The position numbers and the translations under genes are program-made. Shown here piece by piece: positions 17,079 through 26,516 of a DNA stretch of 64,000 bases. The first letter of the stretch is position 1. Every line of letters begins with the position of its first letter. Below the pieces are notes generated by a model. That model ran no database searches, was not told where the DNA came from, and saw only the letters and a list, made by a program, of their open reading frames with translations. This DNA comes from Caulobacter sp. FWC26 (lineage in GTDB: Bacteria; Pseudomonadota; Alphaproteobacteria; Caulobacterales; Caulobacteraceae), in assembly GCF_002742645.2 (NCBI RefSeq), contig NZ_CP033875.1, positions 2,024,001 to 2,088,000 on the forward strand. The letters run 5' to 3'.

Positions 17079-17849
17079 TCAGTTGCCGCTCGGGAACATG
17101 CGGGCGTTGCCGGGCTGATAGCCGCTGCCTGGCGTCAGAAATCGGCGACGCTGTTCGCGACCCTGTTCAGCCGCGGCGGCGCGCTCGGCCTCGGAAAGGC
17201 TCTGGGCACGCCCGTTGGCGGCGACGACGGCGGTGAGGTCGGCGAGCTGCTGGGCTTGAAGGGCGAGAAGCTGATTGCCGGCCTGTGTCGCCTGCAAGGC
17301 GCCCGTCGCGCCCTGGCTCTGGCCGACCAGTGCCGACATCTCGCCGCGATTGGTGTCGATGTTGCCGACGACGCCCGCCTGCACGCGCATGGCGTCCTGC
17401 AAACCGCCGACGGTGTTCTGCCAGCGCTCGCGCGCTCCGGCGACGAGCGCCTGATCGGAGGCCGACATCGAGGCGTTGCCGTAGGTCGACGTGAACGCCT
17501 GGTCGATGCGCTGGACATCGTAGGCGATGCCCTGCGCTTGTTGCAGGAGCTGCTGGGTTCGCTGGACGGACTGCTGAAGCTGCTGCAGCGAGGAGTAAGG
17601 CAGGCTCGCCAGATTGCGCGCCTGGTTGATCAGCATGGTGGCTTCATTCTGAAGCTGGGTGATCTGCTGATTGACCTGCTGAAGCGTGCGAGCGGCCGTC
17701 AGGACGTTTTGGGCGTAGTTGGTCGGATCGTAGACGACCCACTGCGCGGCTGCCGGCGGGGCGAAGATCGGCGACAGCGCGAGCGGCGCGGCGAGTAGCG
17801 CGGCGCTCATGCGCAGCGCGCGCGAGCGGGAATGAACGGAACGGGTCAT
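17079..17849 (-). CDS. trbJ: TrbJ / VirB5-type conjugal transfer protein
   Basis: The 256-residue exported protein has a cleavable signal peptide ending PPAAA-QWVVYDP. The mature part is long, Gln-rich and helical (LQQVNQQITQLQNEATMLIN, then LQQLQQSVQRTQQLLQQ). VirB5-type proteins sit at the pilus tip. The start overlaps the trbE stop by 4 bp. Confidence 0.93.
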   Translation of the reverse strand: MTRSVHSRSRALRMSAALLAAPLALSPIFAPPAAAQWVVYDPTNYAQNVLTAARTLQQVNQQITQLQNEATMLINQARNLASLPYSSLQQLQQSVQRTQQLLQQAQGIAYDVQRIDQAFTSTYGNASMSASDQALVAGARERWQNTVGGLQDAMRVQAGVVGNIDTNRGEMSALVGQSQGATGALQATQAGNQLLALQAQQLADLTAVVAANGRAQSLSEAERAAAAEQGREQRRRFLTPGSGYQPGNARMFPSGN

Positions 17850-20302
17850 GGGCGTGCCTCCGGATTATGTTGGGGGGTGACGTTGGTGAGGTCGGCTACG
17901 AGGTCGGCGGCCCAGGCGAGCCGGTTTTCGGCCAGCCACTCGGTGAGAAACCCGTCCGTGCCGCTACGGGCGTGAACCGCGGCGATCAGTGCCTGATGCT
18001 GTTTCGACGAGGCCGCGCAAAGCGCGAGCGCCACATCCGACAGGCCCAGCTCGAAGAGCCTGTTTCCCCTGCGGCTCTGGCAGTAGTAGTCGCGCTTGGG
18101 CATCGCCCGCGCGAGGATCTCGATCTGGCGATCGTTTAGGCCGAAGCGGCGATAGATGGCGGTGATCTGCGGCTCGATCGCGCGTTCGTTCGGGAGCAGG
18201 ATGCGGGTCTGGCAGCTCTCGATGATGGCGGGCGCAATCGCCGATCCGTCGATATCGGAGAGGGATTGGGTGGCGAAGATAACGCTGGCGTTCTTCTTCC
18301 GGAGCGTCTTCAGCCACTCGCGGAGCTGACCGGCGAAACCGTCGTCGTCCAACGCGAGCCAGCCCTCATCGACGATGAGCAGCGTCGGCCGCCCGTCGAG
18401 GCGGTCCTCGATACGGTGGAAGAGATAGGCCAGCACGGCGGCGGCAGCACCGGTGCCGATCAATCCCTCGGTCTCGAAGACCTGAACATCGGCTTCGCCG
18501 AGATGCTCGGCCTCAGCGTCGAGCAGCCGACCATAGGGCCCGCCGACACAATAGGGTCGGAGCGCCTGCTTCAGGTCGTTGGACTGGAGCAGGACGGAGA
18601 GGCCCGTCAACGTGCGCTCCGCGACGGGCGCCGATGCCAGCGAGGTCAGGGCCGACCAGAGATGCTCCTTGACCTCGGGCGTGACCGTTACGCTCTCGCG
18701 GGAGAGGATCGCGATCAGCCAGTCGGAGGCCCAGGCCCGCTCCGCGACGTCGTCGATGCGGGCCAGCGGTTGCAGCGACACCCTGTCGTCGGCGCCGTCC
18801 GTTAGGCCACCGCCCAGGTCATGCCAGTCACCACGCATGGCGAGCGCCGCGGCGCGGATCGATCCGCCGAAGTCGAAAGCGAAGACTTGGGATTGCGGAT
18901 AGCGCCGGAACTGGAGCGCCATGAGTGCGAGCAACACCGACTTGCCGGCGCCGGTCGGCCCGACGATCAGCGTATGACCGACATCGCCGACGTGGATGGA
19001 AAGCCGGAACGGGGTCGAGCCCTCCGTTCTGCCGTAAAGCAGTGGGGGTGCATCGAAGTGCTCGTCCCGTTCCGGTCCCGCCCACACCGCCGACAGCGGG
19101 ATCATGTGGGCGAGATTCAATGTGCTGATGGGTGGCTGCCGGACGTTGGCGTAGACGTGGCCGGGCAGCGAACCTAGCCAGGCGTCCACGGCATTGATGG
19201 TCTCGGCCATCGCGGTGAAGTCGCGGCTCTGAATGATTTTCTCGACCAGCCGGAGCTTCTCGGCGGCGATGCGCGGATCGTCGTCCCAGACCGTGATCGT
19301 GGCCGTCACATAGGCCTGGCCGGCATAATCGGCGCCCAGCTCCTGCAGCGCCATGTCGGCGTCGGCCGCCTTGTTCGCCGCATCGGTGTCGACGAGCGCC
19401 GAGGCCTCGTTCGTCATGATTTCCTTGAGGATGGCCGCGATCGACTTGCGCTTGGCGAACCATTGCCGCCGGATCTTGGTCAGCAGCTTGGTGGCGTCGG
19501 TCTTGTCGAGCAGTACCGCGCGCGTCGACCAGCGGTAGGGAAAGGCCAGCCGGTTCAGCTCGTCGAGAATGCCGGGCGTGGTCGCGGTCGGGAAGCCGAC
19601 GACGGTGAGGATGCGCAGATGCGCGTTGCCAAGCCGGGGCTCGAGGCCGCCTGTGAGCGGCTGATCGGCCAGCAGCGCGTCGAGATACATCGGCGTCTCG
19701 GGAACACGGACTCGATGCCGTTTCGTCGAGATGGTCGAATGCAGGTAGGTCAGCGTCTCGGCATCATCGAGCCACGCGCATTCCGGCATGAAAGCGTCGA
19801 TGAGGTTGAGGATGCGGTCGGTGCGGTCGGCGAAGCCGCGCACGATCTCATGTGCGTCAACGCCGGTATGTTCGCGGCCCTCGTAGAGCCAGGTTTCGGC
19901 GCGCGCCGCATCCTCGGCCGGGGGCAGATAGAGAAAGGTGAGGAAGTAGCTGGACTCGTAATGCGCGCCGGCTTCCTCGAAATCGGCCTTGCGTTCGGCA
20001 TCGACCAGCGCCGAGGCGCTGTTGGCGAACATGCTGGCGGGATAGGTCGCAGCGCCGTGCCGCTGTGCCTCGACGAAGATGGCCCAGCCGGAGCCGAGGC
20101 GGCGAAAGGCATTGTTGAGGCGGCCGGCGACCGCGACCAGCTCGGCCGGTACGGCGCTGTCGAGGTCAGGTCCGCGAAAGCGTGCAGTGCGTTGCAGGCT
20201 GCCGTCCTTGTTCAGTACGACGCCTTCGCCGACCAGCGCGACCCAGGGAAGGAAGTCGGCGAGCCGGGTGTTACGATTACGATATTCGGCAAGGTTCATC
20301 AT
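17846..20302 (-). CDS. trbE: TrbE / VirB4-type conjugal transfer ATPase
   Basis: The 818-residue cytoplasmic ATPase energises pilus assembly and substrate transfer. The CagE_TrbE_VirB domain fills the N-terminal half. Walker A is GPTGAGKSVLLALMAL (about 450). The Walker B region is PTLLIVDEGWLALDD, and a late FATQSLSDIDGS motif is present. The length is normal for the family. ATG 20302 is followed immediately by a second ATG. Confidence 0.96.
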   Translation of the reverse strand: MMNLAEYRNRNTRLADFLPWVALVGEGVVLNKDGSLQRTARFRGPDLDSAVPAELVAVAGRLNNAFRRLGSGWAIFVEAQRHGAATYPASMFANSASALVDAERKADFEEAGAHYESSYFLTFLYLPPAEDAARAETWLYEGREHTGVDAHEIVRGFADRTDRILNLIDAFMPECAWLDDAETLTYLHSTISTKRHRVRVPETPMYLDALLADQPLTGGLEPRLGNAHLRILTVVGFPTATTPGILDELNRLAFPYRWSTRAVLLDKTDATKLLTKIRRQWFAKRKSIAAILKEIMTNEASALVDTDAANKAADADMALQELGADYAGQAYVTATITVWDDDPRIAAEKLRLVEKIIQSRDFTAMAETINAVDAWLGSLPGHVYANVRQPPISTLNLAHMIPLSAVWAGPERDEHFDAPPLLYGRTEGSTPFRLSIHVGDVGHTLIVGPTGAGKSVLLALMALQFRRYPQSQVFAFDFGGSIRAAALAMRGDWHDLGGGLTDGADDRVSLQPLARIDDVAERAWASDWLIAILSRESVTVTPEVKEHLWSALTSLASAPVAERTLTGLSVLLQSNDLKQALRPYCVGGPYGRLLDAEAEHLGEADVQVFETEGLIGTGAAAAVLAYLFHRIEDRLDGRPTLLIVDEGWLALDDDGFAGQLREWLKTLRKKNASVIFATQSLSDIDGSAIAPAIIESCQTRILLPNERAIEPQITAIYRRFGLNDRQIEILARAMPKRDYYCQSRRGNRLFELGLSDVALALCAASSKQHQALIAAVHARSGTDGFLTEWLAENRLAWAADLVADLTNVTPQHNPEARP

Positions 20303-20314
20303 CGGTGTCGCTCC

Positions 20315-20596
20315 TCAGACCGACAGGTGGCCGGGGATGCGCAGATGCTTGCGCACGACGTCGACGAACTGCGGATCGCGCTTGGCTGCCCAGACGGCCG
20401 CGAAGTGCCCCACCGCCCAAAGGGCGAGACCCACTAGCCAGAGGCGGAGGCCGAGACCGAGCGCGGCCGCCAGTGTGCCGTTGAGGATGGCGAGCGAACG
20501 TGGGGCGCCGCCGAGCAGGATGTGCTCGGTCAGCGCCCGGTGGACGGGCACGGAAAAGCCCGGAACCTCGCCGCCATGATCCGCGCCGTCGGCCAT
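20315..20596 (-). CDS. trbD: TrbD / VirB3-type conjugal transfer protein
   Basis: The 93-residue protein has one or two membrane helices (LAILNGTLAAALGLGLRLWL, then WAVGHFAAVWAAKRDP). The VPVHRALTEHILLGGAPR segment is typical of VirB3. The start overlaps the trbC stop. Confidence 0.92.
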   Translation of the reverse strand: MADGADHGGEVPGFSVPVHRALTEHILLGGAPRSLAILNGTLAAALGLGLRLWLVGLALWAVGHFAAVWAAKRDPQFVDVVRKHLRIPGHLSV

Positions 20597-20928
20597 CAGA
20601 CGAGCGCCCCGCCGCCGAACGAGAAGAACGACAGGAAGAAGCTGGATGCGGCGAAGGCGATCGACAGGCCGAACACGATCTGGATCAGCTTGCGGGCGCC
20701 ACCCGACGTGTCACCGAAGGCCAGCGTCAGCCCGGTGATGATGATGATCATGACCGCGATGATCTTGGCGACCGGTCCCTCGATCGATTCCAGGATCGAC
20801 TGGAGCGGGGCTTCCCACGGCATCGATGAGCCCGACGCATGCGCGGCCGGTGCCAGTGCGAGCGTGAGGAAGGTGACGGACGCCGCCGTGGCGATGTGGC
20901 GGCGAAAGCGCAAAGCATGCTTGATCAT
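20596..20928 (-). CDS. trbC: TrbC / VirB2-type pilin
   Basis: The 110-residue prepilin has a long signal sequence ending HASGSSMPWE. Two hydrophobic helices follow (IAVMIIIITGLTLAFGD and FGLSIAFAASSFFLSFF). It is processed to the mating pilus subunit. ATG 20928 overlaps the trbB stop (ATGA); longer frames upstream are antisense-like extensions inside trbB. Confidence 0.92.
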   Translation of the reverse strand: MIKHALRFRRHIATAASVTFLTLALAPAAHASGSSMPWEAPLQSILESIEGPVAKIIAVMIIIITGLTLAFGDTSGGARKLIQIVFGLSIAFAASSFFLSFFSFGGGALV

Positions 20929-21908
20929 GACGGGTCTCCTGTGAGGGGTTGGCTTGCGGGCGTGACGCGGTAGTCGCCGTTGGGGCCGAGGCCCTCGATG
21001 CGGGCGAGTTCGGCAAGCCGGCGCGAGGCGCCGCGGCCGGAGAGCACGGCGACCAGATCGATCGTCTCGGCGATCAGCGCGCGGGGGACCGTGACGACGG
21101 CTTCCTGGATAAGCTGTTCCATTCGGCGCAGCGCGCCGATGGCGGTGCCGGCGTGGATCGTCCCCACGCCTCCCGGGTGGCCGGTGCCCCAAGCCTTGAG
21201 AAGATCGAGCGCCTCGGAGCCGCGGACCTCGCCGATGGGAATGCGGTCGGGTCGCAGGCGGAGCGAGGAGCGAACAAGATCGGAGAGCGAGGCGACGCCG
21301 TCCTTCGTCCGCATGGCGACGAGGTTGGGCGCGGCGCATTGCAGCTCGCGCGTGTCCTCGATCAGGACGACGCGATCCGAGGTCTTCGAGACCTCTGCCA
21401 GCAGCGCGTTGGTGAGGGTCGTCTTGCCGGTCGAGGTTCCGCCGGCGACGAGGATGTTGCGCCGATCGGCAACGGCCTGGCGCAGCGTTTCGGCCTGATC
21501 CGCCGCCATGATTCCGGACGCCACATAGTCGCCGAGCGTGAACACAGCGACGGCGGGCTTGCGGATCGCGAAAGCCGGCGCGGACACCACGGGAGGCAAC
21601 AGCCCCTCGAACCGCTCCCCCGTCTCGGGCAGTTCGGCCGAGACCCGCGGGGCGCCTGGATGAACTTCGGCGCCGACGTGATGGGCGACAAGGCGAATGA
21701 TCCGCTCGCCATCGGCGGGCGACAGTCGTTCACCGGTGTCGGAAAGACCCTCTGAAAGCCGGTCGACCCAGAGCCGCCCATCGGGATTGAGCATCACCTC
21801 GACGATCGCGGGATCTTCCAGAAACGTGGCGATCGCTGACCCGAGGGCTGTGCGCAGCATGCGCGCGCCGCGAAGGATCGCCTCCGATTTCTGGTGAGGT
21901 GCCGCCAC
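20925..21908 (-). CDS. trbB: TrbB / VirB11-type conjugal transfer ATPase
   Basis: The 327-residue hexameric traffic ATPase has an N-terminal domain, then Walker [18 protein letters not shown] (about 155), an Asp box ([11 protein letters not shown]), Walker B-like [19 protein letters not shown] and a His box ([12 protein letters not shown]). It is the first gene of the trb cluster, 169 bp after the copG-like gene. Confidence 0.95.
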   Translation of the reverse strand: MAAPHQKSEAILRGARMLRTALGSAIATFLEDPAIVEVMLNPDGRLWVDRLSEGLSDTGERLSPADGERIIRLVAHHVGAEVHPGAPRVSAELPETGERFEGLLPPVVSAPAFAIRKPAVAVFTLGDYVASGIMAADQAETLRQAVADRRNILVAGGTSTGKTTLTNALLAEVSKTSDRVVLIEDTRELQCAAPNLVAMRTKDGVASLSDLVRSSLRLRPDRIPIGEVRGSEALDLLKAWGTGHPGGVGTIHAGTAIGALRRMEQLIQEAVVTVPRALIAETIDLVAVLSGRGASRRLAELARIEGLGPNGDYRVTPASQPLTGDPS

Positions 21909-22077
21909 GTCGTCCCCGTTCTCTTGCGGGTCCGCGATGCGCGGCCCTGGATCGGGGATGAGTAGAAGAGGCAGAAATCATGGCCTGACAACAACCATGA
22001 TGTGGCAGTCGTACTGTGGCGTACAAAGACAGGAAAACGGCGGAACGCCCGAATACTTGTGATGCGCGGATCAGTGA

Positions 22078-22518
22078 TTATTCCGCGTCACGCGCGGGCG
22101 GGATGTCTTCCGCAATCTCCTGTCTGAGCTTCGGTCCCTGCGCGAGTCGTCGGCCGAGCGCGGTCACGAAGGCTTCGTAGCGCTCGGCCGCCTTGGCGCG
22201 TGCCGCGACCTGGGCCGGCTCCGGCAACGGCGGATTGGACGTCAGCCAGAAACGGATGAATACAGCTAGCGTCTCGACCGATATGCCGAGGTCGCGCTCC
22301 ATTCGCGCCAGGCGACGGTCGAGTTGATCGAGCCGCTTCGTCGTGGCTGCCTCCTGCCGCTCAGCGGCGTCCGGCGAGAGAAACGAAGCAATGCCAGCCT
22401 CGGCAACCAGCGATAGGGACAGGTCTCGCCGCGCCGCATGGGCCGCGAGCGCCTTCATGACATCCGGGTCGAGATACACGGAGAGGCGTTGCTTTTTCGG
22501 AGGCTTGCTCACCGACAC
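22078..22518 (-). CDS. CopG / ribbon-helix-helix family regulator between traG and trbB
   Basis: The 146-residue protein starts with a ribbon-helix-helix motif (KKQRLSVYLDPDVMKALAAH). A coiled-coil-like stretch (RLDQLDRRLARMERDLGI) and a hydrophobic patch follow. CopG-like genes regularly sit between traG and trbB in this ICE family and may regulate transfer genes or support the relaxosome (inference). It begins three bases after the traG stop. Confidence 0.82.
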   Translation of the reverse strand: MSVSKPPKKQRLSVYLDPDVMKALAAHAARRDLSLSLVAEAGIASFLSPDAAERQEAATTKRLDQLDRRLARMERDLGISVETLAVFIRFWLTSNPPLPEPAQVAARAKAAERYEAFVTALGRRLAQGPKLRQEIAEDIPPARDAE

Positions 22519-22521
22519 ATC

Positions 22522-24507
22522 CTAAAGTTCGATACCGTCGCCCGGATCGAGCGAGGCTTGGCGGGCGACTTGGCGCATCGTCTGCGTCATGCGGCTCAGG
22601 CGTGCGGCATCCTCGTCGACATCGTCACGGGGATCGATCTCGAATTCATTTTCGAGCACCGGCTTTCGCTCGACGGCCTGGGTCCGGCTCAGTTCGGGTT
22701 GATGCCGGCGTTCGGAATCCGTCGGATCGTCATCGGACCCGTCCTGCACTGCGATGACCGTGCTCAGCTTGGGAGCCGCCGGTATGGCGAGCGTGCTCCA
22801 GTCGTCGGTCATTGCGCTCGCCGGCTTGGTGAGTGTGGGCGGCGTGAGGATGCGTTCCTGAAATCTGCGATCCTCGTAGTAGCGGGCCTTCTTCGCCCGG
22901 ATCGGCGGAATGCCGGCGACCATGACGATCTCGTCGGAGGGCGGGAGCTGCATGATCTCGCCGGGCGTCAGCAACTGTCGGGCGGTCTCCGAGCGCGATA
23001 CCATCAAGTGGCCGAGCCAGGGCGATAGCCGGTGGCCAGCATAGTTTTTCATCGCCTTCATCTCGGTCGCGGTGCCGAGGGCATCCGAAACGCGTTTGGC
23101 CGTGCGCTCGTCATTGGTCGCGAAGCTCACGCGGACATGGCAATTGTCCAAAATTGAGTTGTTAGGGCCGTAGGCCTTCTCGATCTGATTCAGCGATTGC
23201 GCGATGAGGAAGGCCTTGAGGCCGTAACCGGCCATGAAAGCGAGCGCGCTCTCGAAGAAGTCGAGGCGGCCGAGCGCGGGAAACTCATCGAGCATGAGCA
23301 GCAGGCGGTGCCGGTTGCCCTTAGCCTGCAAGTCCTCCGTCAACCGGCGTCCAACCTGATTCAAGATTAGGCGGATCAGTGGCTTGGTCCGATTGATGTC
23401 GGATGGCGGGACCACGAGGTAGAGCGTCGTCGGACGCTTGCCGCCGACCACGTCAGCGATGCGCCAGTCGCAGCGGCGGGTTACTTCCGCGACCACCGGA
23501 TCGCGATACAGACCGAGAAAGGACATCGCGGTCGACAGCACGCCCGACCGCTCGTTGTCCGACTTGTTGAGCAGTTCACGAGCCGCGCTGGCGATCACCG
23601 GATGAGGCCCGGCCTCGCCGAGATGGGCGGTCTTCATCATCGCCGCGAGCGTCGATTCGATCGGCCGCTTCGGATCGGACAGGAAGGCCGCGACACCCGC
23701 CAATGTCTTGTCGGCCTCGGCATAGAGGACGTGCAGGATCGCGCCGACCAGAAGCGCGTGCGACGTCTTCTCCCAGTGGTTCCGCTTCTCGAGCGAGCCT
23801 TCCGGGTCAACCAAAATGTCGGCGATGTTCTGCACGTCACGGACTTCCCATTCGCCGCGGCGCACCTCGAGCAGCGGATTGTAGGCCGCCGACTTCGCGT
23901 TTGTGGGATCGAACAGCAGCACGCGGCCGTGCCGGGCGCGGTAGCCGGCGGTCAGGGTCCAGTTCTCGCCCTTGATGTCGTGAACGATCGCCGAGCCCGG
24001 CCAGGTCAGGAGCGACGGCACGACCAGGCCCACGCCCTTGCCGGAACGTGTCGGCGCGAAGCACAGCACATGCTCCGGGCCGTCGTGGCGAAGATACTCG
24101 CGCTCATGCCTGCCGAGCACGACGCCGTCTGGACCGAGGAGGCCGGCGGCCTTCACCTCTTCAGGCCGCGCCCAGCGGGCTGAGCCGTAGGTCTCCACAT
24201 TCTTCGCTTCGCGTGCCCGCCACACGGACATGCCGATGGCGACGGCGATGGAGATGAACCCGCCGGACGCTGCGATATAGGCGCCCTCGACGAAGATCGG
24301 CGGGGCATAGGCGTCATAGAAATACCACCACCAGAAGAAGGCCGGCGGATAGTAGATCGGCCATCCGACGAGCTCGAACCAGGGCTGGCCGAGCTGAGGC
24401 TGGAAGCCAAGACGATAGGCCGTCCATTGCGTCGCGCCCCAGGTCGTCATCAGCACGATCAGGAAGACGGTGAGGATCTGGCCCCAGAGGATCTTCGTCG
24501 CCGACAT
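22522..24507 (-). CDS. traG: TraG / VirD4-type coupling protein
   Basis: The 661-residue type IV coupling ATPase links the relaxosome to the channel. Two N-terminal membrane regions (about 8-30 and 70-95) are followed by Walker A APTRSGKGVGLVVPSLL and Walker B-like LLLMLDEFPALGRLD. ATG 24507 is chosen for AAGGAG eight bases upstream, over GTG 24516. The acidic C-terminus (DPRDDVDEDAARLSR) may contact the relaxase. Confidence 0.95.
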   Translation of the reverse strand: MSATKILWGQILTVFLIVLMTTWGATQWTAYRLGFQPQLGQPWFELVGWPIYYPPAFFWWWYFYDAYAPPIFVEGAYIAASGGFISIAVAIGMSVWRAREAKNVETYGSARWARPEEVKAAGLLGPDGVVLGRHEREYLRHDGPEHVLCFAPTRSGKGVGLVVPSLLTWPGSAIVHDIKGENWTLTAGYRARHGRVLLFDPTNAKSAAYNPLLEVRRGEWEVRDVQNIADILVDPEGSLEKRNHWEKTSHALLVGAILHVLYAEADKTLAGVAAFLSDPKRPIESTLAAMMKTAHLGEAGPHPVIASAARELLNKSDNERSGVLSTAMSFLGLYRDPVVAEVTRRCDWRIADVVGGKRPTTLYLVVPPSDINRTKPLIRLILNQVGRRLTEDLQAKGNRHRLLLMLDEFPALGRLDFFESALAFMAGYGLKAFLIAQSLNQIEKAYGPNNSILDNCHVRVSFATNDERTAKRVSDALGTATEMKAMKNYAGHRLSPWLGHLMVSRSETARQLLTPGEIMQLPPSDEIVMVAGIPPIRAKKARYYEDRRFQERILTPPTLTKPASAMTDDWSTLAIPAAPKLSTVIAVQDGSDDDPTDSERRHQPELSRTQAVERKPVLENEFEIDPRDDVDEDAARLSRMTQTMRQVARQASLDPGDGIEL

Positions 24508-24532
24508 GGCGGGCACTCCTTTCTTAGTTGGG

Positions 24533-26272
24533 TTACATGCCGAGGCCGCGATTGCGGCCGAAGCTCCAGTCGACGCCGCCGGGGCCGCGCGAGACGCCCG
24601 AGACGTGCTGACCGTGCTGCCGTTCGAGGGAGGGCGACCAGGGCACGAGCTGGAACCCGAGGCCGTCGTCGATCATGGCGAAGCGGCCCGAGGCGAGCGC
24701 GAAGCGCTGGCGGTAGGTGCCCGCCACATACTCGCCCGATCCGGCCTTGGTGAACGGACGCCCGGTTTCGGCCGCGAGCTTTTCGCCGAGCGCTTCGACC
24801 TCGCGCTGGCGCAAGGTTTCGATGAGGCCCGGCGAGAAGCTGACGCCGCGCGTCTGCCGCTCGGCGAGGCCCTGGCCAACGAGATGCTCGGCACGTCGGT
24901 CCATCGCTTGGCGCACCTCCGCGCCGAAGCCGCCACCGCCAAGGGCTACCGGCTCGCGGGCGATCGCCTGCCGGTCGAGCCAGGTGGCGCCGGTCGCATG
25001 GACCTGCCGCTCAATATCGAGATCCGAGCGAACGGCGAGCGCGACACGCCGGCGGCCCTGCGCGTCGTCGAACTTGCGCAGCTCGACGATCGAACCCGGT
25101 GCGCTGTCGCCGGCGGCGTCGAGATCGGCGAGCTTGATGTGGTGGGTGCGCCCGTCGGTGCCGTCGACTACGGCATAGGCCGTGCCCTTCAGCTCGTCAT
25201 CGAGGCCGCGGTCGACCAGCCGGCCGATGACCGGATCGTCGATGCTCTCGCCGGCGAGCACATAGCTCGCGGCGCCGCGTTCGATGCCGCGTTCAGTCAG
25301 GCCGCGGTGGATGCGCTTGATGATGTCGCCACGCTCGCCGAGCGCGCGCAGCGTCTTCTCGGCATTCTCCGATACGACCCATTGGCCGGGACCGACCTGA
25401 TCGGCGAGGCCGAGTGTCTCCAGCTTGCGCAGCCGACCGACCTTCAGCGCGTGGAATTCGTCTGGCTGCCGATCGGGATGTGGGGCGAGGTCGGCGACGC
25501 CGGTGCGATAGCTATCGCGGGCAATCTGGCGATCGAGATCGGTCCAGCGTTCCGCCTCGACCTGACGCCCCAGGTTGCGGCGGATCTCGTGATCGGTGCG
25601 CGGTCCCAGCTCCTGGGTGACGAGGTCCTGCGCGCGGGCGCGCATGCCTTCCTTGATGTAGTCGCGGGAGATGACGAGGTCCTGGCCGTCGTCAGTCCGT
25701 CCCCGCAGGATGATATGGACATGCGGGTTGTCGGTGTTCCAGTGATCGACGCCGACCCAGTCGAGCTTCGTGCCCAGGTCCTTCTCCATCTGCCCCATCA
25801 GTTCGCGGGCATAGGTCTTGAGGTCGCTCATCTCGGTCGCGTCCTCTGGTGAGACGATGAACCGGAAGTGATGCCGATCGTCCTGGGTGCGCTCGGCGAA
25901 GGCCTTCGGATCGGAGTCCTCGGTCTCGGCACCAAACAGGTGGGCCTTCTCCCCATCCCGGGTGACGCCCTCGCGGCGGAGATAGCTGAGGTGGGTGGAG
26001 AGCGGCGCAGCCCGCGCGCTATGACGGACGACGCGTGTCTTGATGACCGTGTTTCGCGATCGGCTCGTGAGCAGCCGATTGGCCTGCACGGTCGCGCGCT
26101 GTCCGCGTCCAAACCGCGAGCGATTGCCCTTGCTGATCTGGCCGGAGCGCGAGACGCGTCCACCGGCTCGCTGCGCGGCTGCCAGCGCCTGCGCGATAAA
26201 GGGCCGCGCAGCTTGAGCCCGGGTCGAGCGGATGCGGCCAGGGCGAATGCGGAAATCGTCCTCTCCGCTCAT
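24533..26272 (-). CDS. Relaxase of the VirD2/RlxS type (DUF3363)
   Basis: About 579 residues from ATG 26272. The N-terminal relaxase domain contains TVIKTRVVRHSARAAPLSTH, the LSYLRREGVTRDG segment with the likely nicking tyrosine, and the metal-binding histidine motif NPHVHIILRG. The C-terminal DUF3363 region is typical of ICE relaxases. The enzyme nicks oriT and pilots the strand. No oriT is proven; the adjacent gene-free 244 bp is the likely place. Confidence 0.9.
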   Translation of the reverse strand: MSGEDDFRIRPGRIRSTRAQAARPFIAQALAAAQRAGGRVSRSGQISKGNRSRFGRGQRATVQANRLLTSRSRNTVIKTRVVRHSARAAPLSTHLSYLRREGVTRDGEKAHLFGAETEDSDPKAFAERTQDDRHHFRFIVSPEDATEMSDLKTYARELMGQMEKDLGTKLDWVGVDHWNTDNPHVHIILRGRTDDGQDLVISRDYIKEGMRARAQDLVTQELGPRTDHEIRRNLGRQVEAERWTDLDRQIARDSYRTGVADLAPHPDRQPDEFHALKVGRLRKLETLGLADQVGPGQWVVSENAEKTLRALGERGDIIKRIHRGLTERGIERGAASYVLAGESIDDPVIGRLVDRGLDDELKGTAYAVVDGTDGRTHHIKLADLDAAGDSAPGSIVELRKFDDAQGRRRVALAVRSDLDIERQVHATGATWLDRQAIAREPVALGGGGFGAEVRQAMDRRAEHLVGQGLAERQTRGVSFSPGLIETLRQREVEALGEKLAAETGRPFTKAGSGEYVAGTYRQRFALASGRFAMIDDGLGFQLVPWSPSLERQHGQHVSGVSRGPGGVDWSFGRNRGLGM

Positions 26273-26516
26273 GGCCAAGGCCCCGCACATCGCGCAAAGC
26301 CAAGGAAATTCCTCAATAAAACGCGAGAGCGCAGGCTGCGCCGATCAGGCGCACCTCGCGCAAATGCGCCATAAGTCCCTGAAAAAACACGACCGCACCA
26401 AGCCGCACCTCGCGCGCTTTTATCTCGCCATCGTGCGGTTGTGCTGACTGCTCCTCCTCTCCGGACCGCCATTTGCCCGCCAGACCACGCCACAATGCGA
26501 ACGGGTGCGAACGCGG
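26273..26516. other. Gene-free region with repeats next to the relaxase gene, candidate oriT
   Basis: 244 bp between the relaxase start and the transglycosylase stop. It contains two direct copies of CGCACCTCGCGC (about 26349 and 26403), AT-rich patches, and a TGCGAAC repeat (26496, 26506) flanked by CAATG...CATTG. A 17-mer (26503-26519) recurs exactly at 59148-59164. Position and repeats suit an origin of transfer and the relaxase promoter, but no nick site was recognised. Confidence 0.4.

Noticed and set aside
24470..25852. A 460-codon plus-strand frame opposite the relaxase gene
   Set aside because: Low-complexity antisense translation with no ribosome site; the relaxase on the other strand has catalytic motifs.
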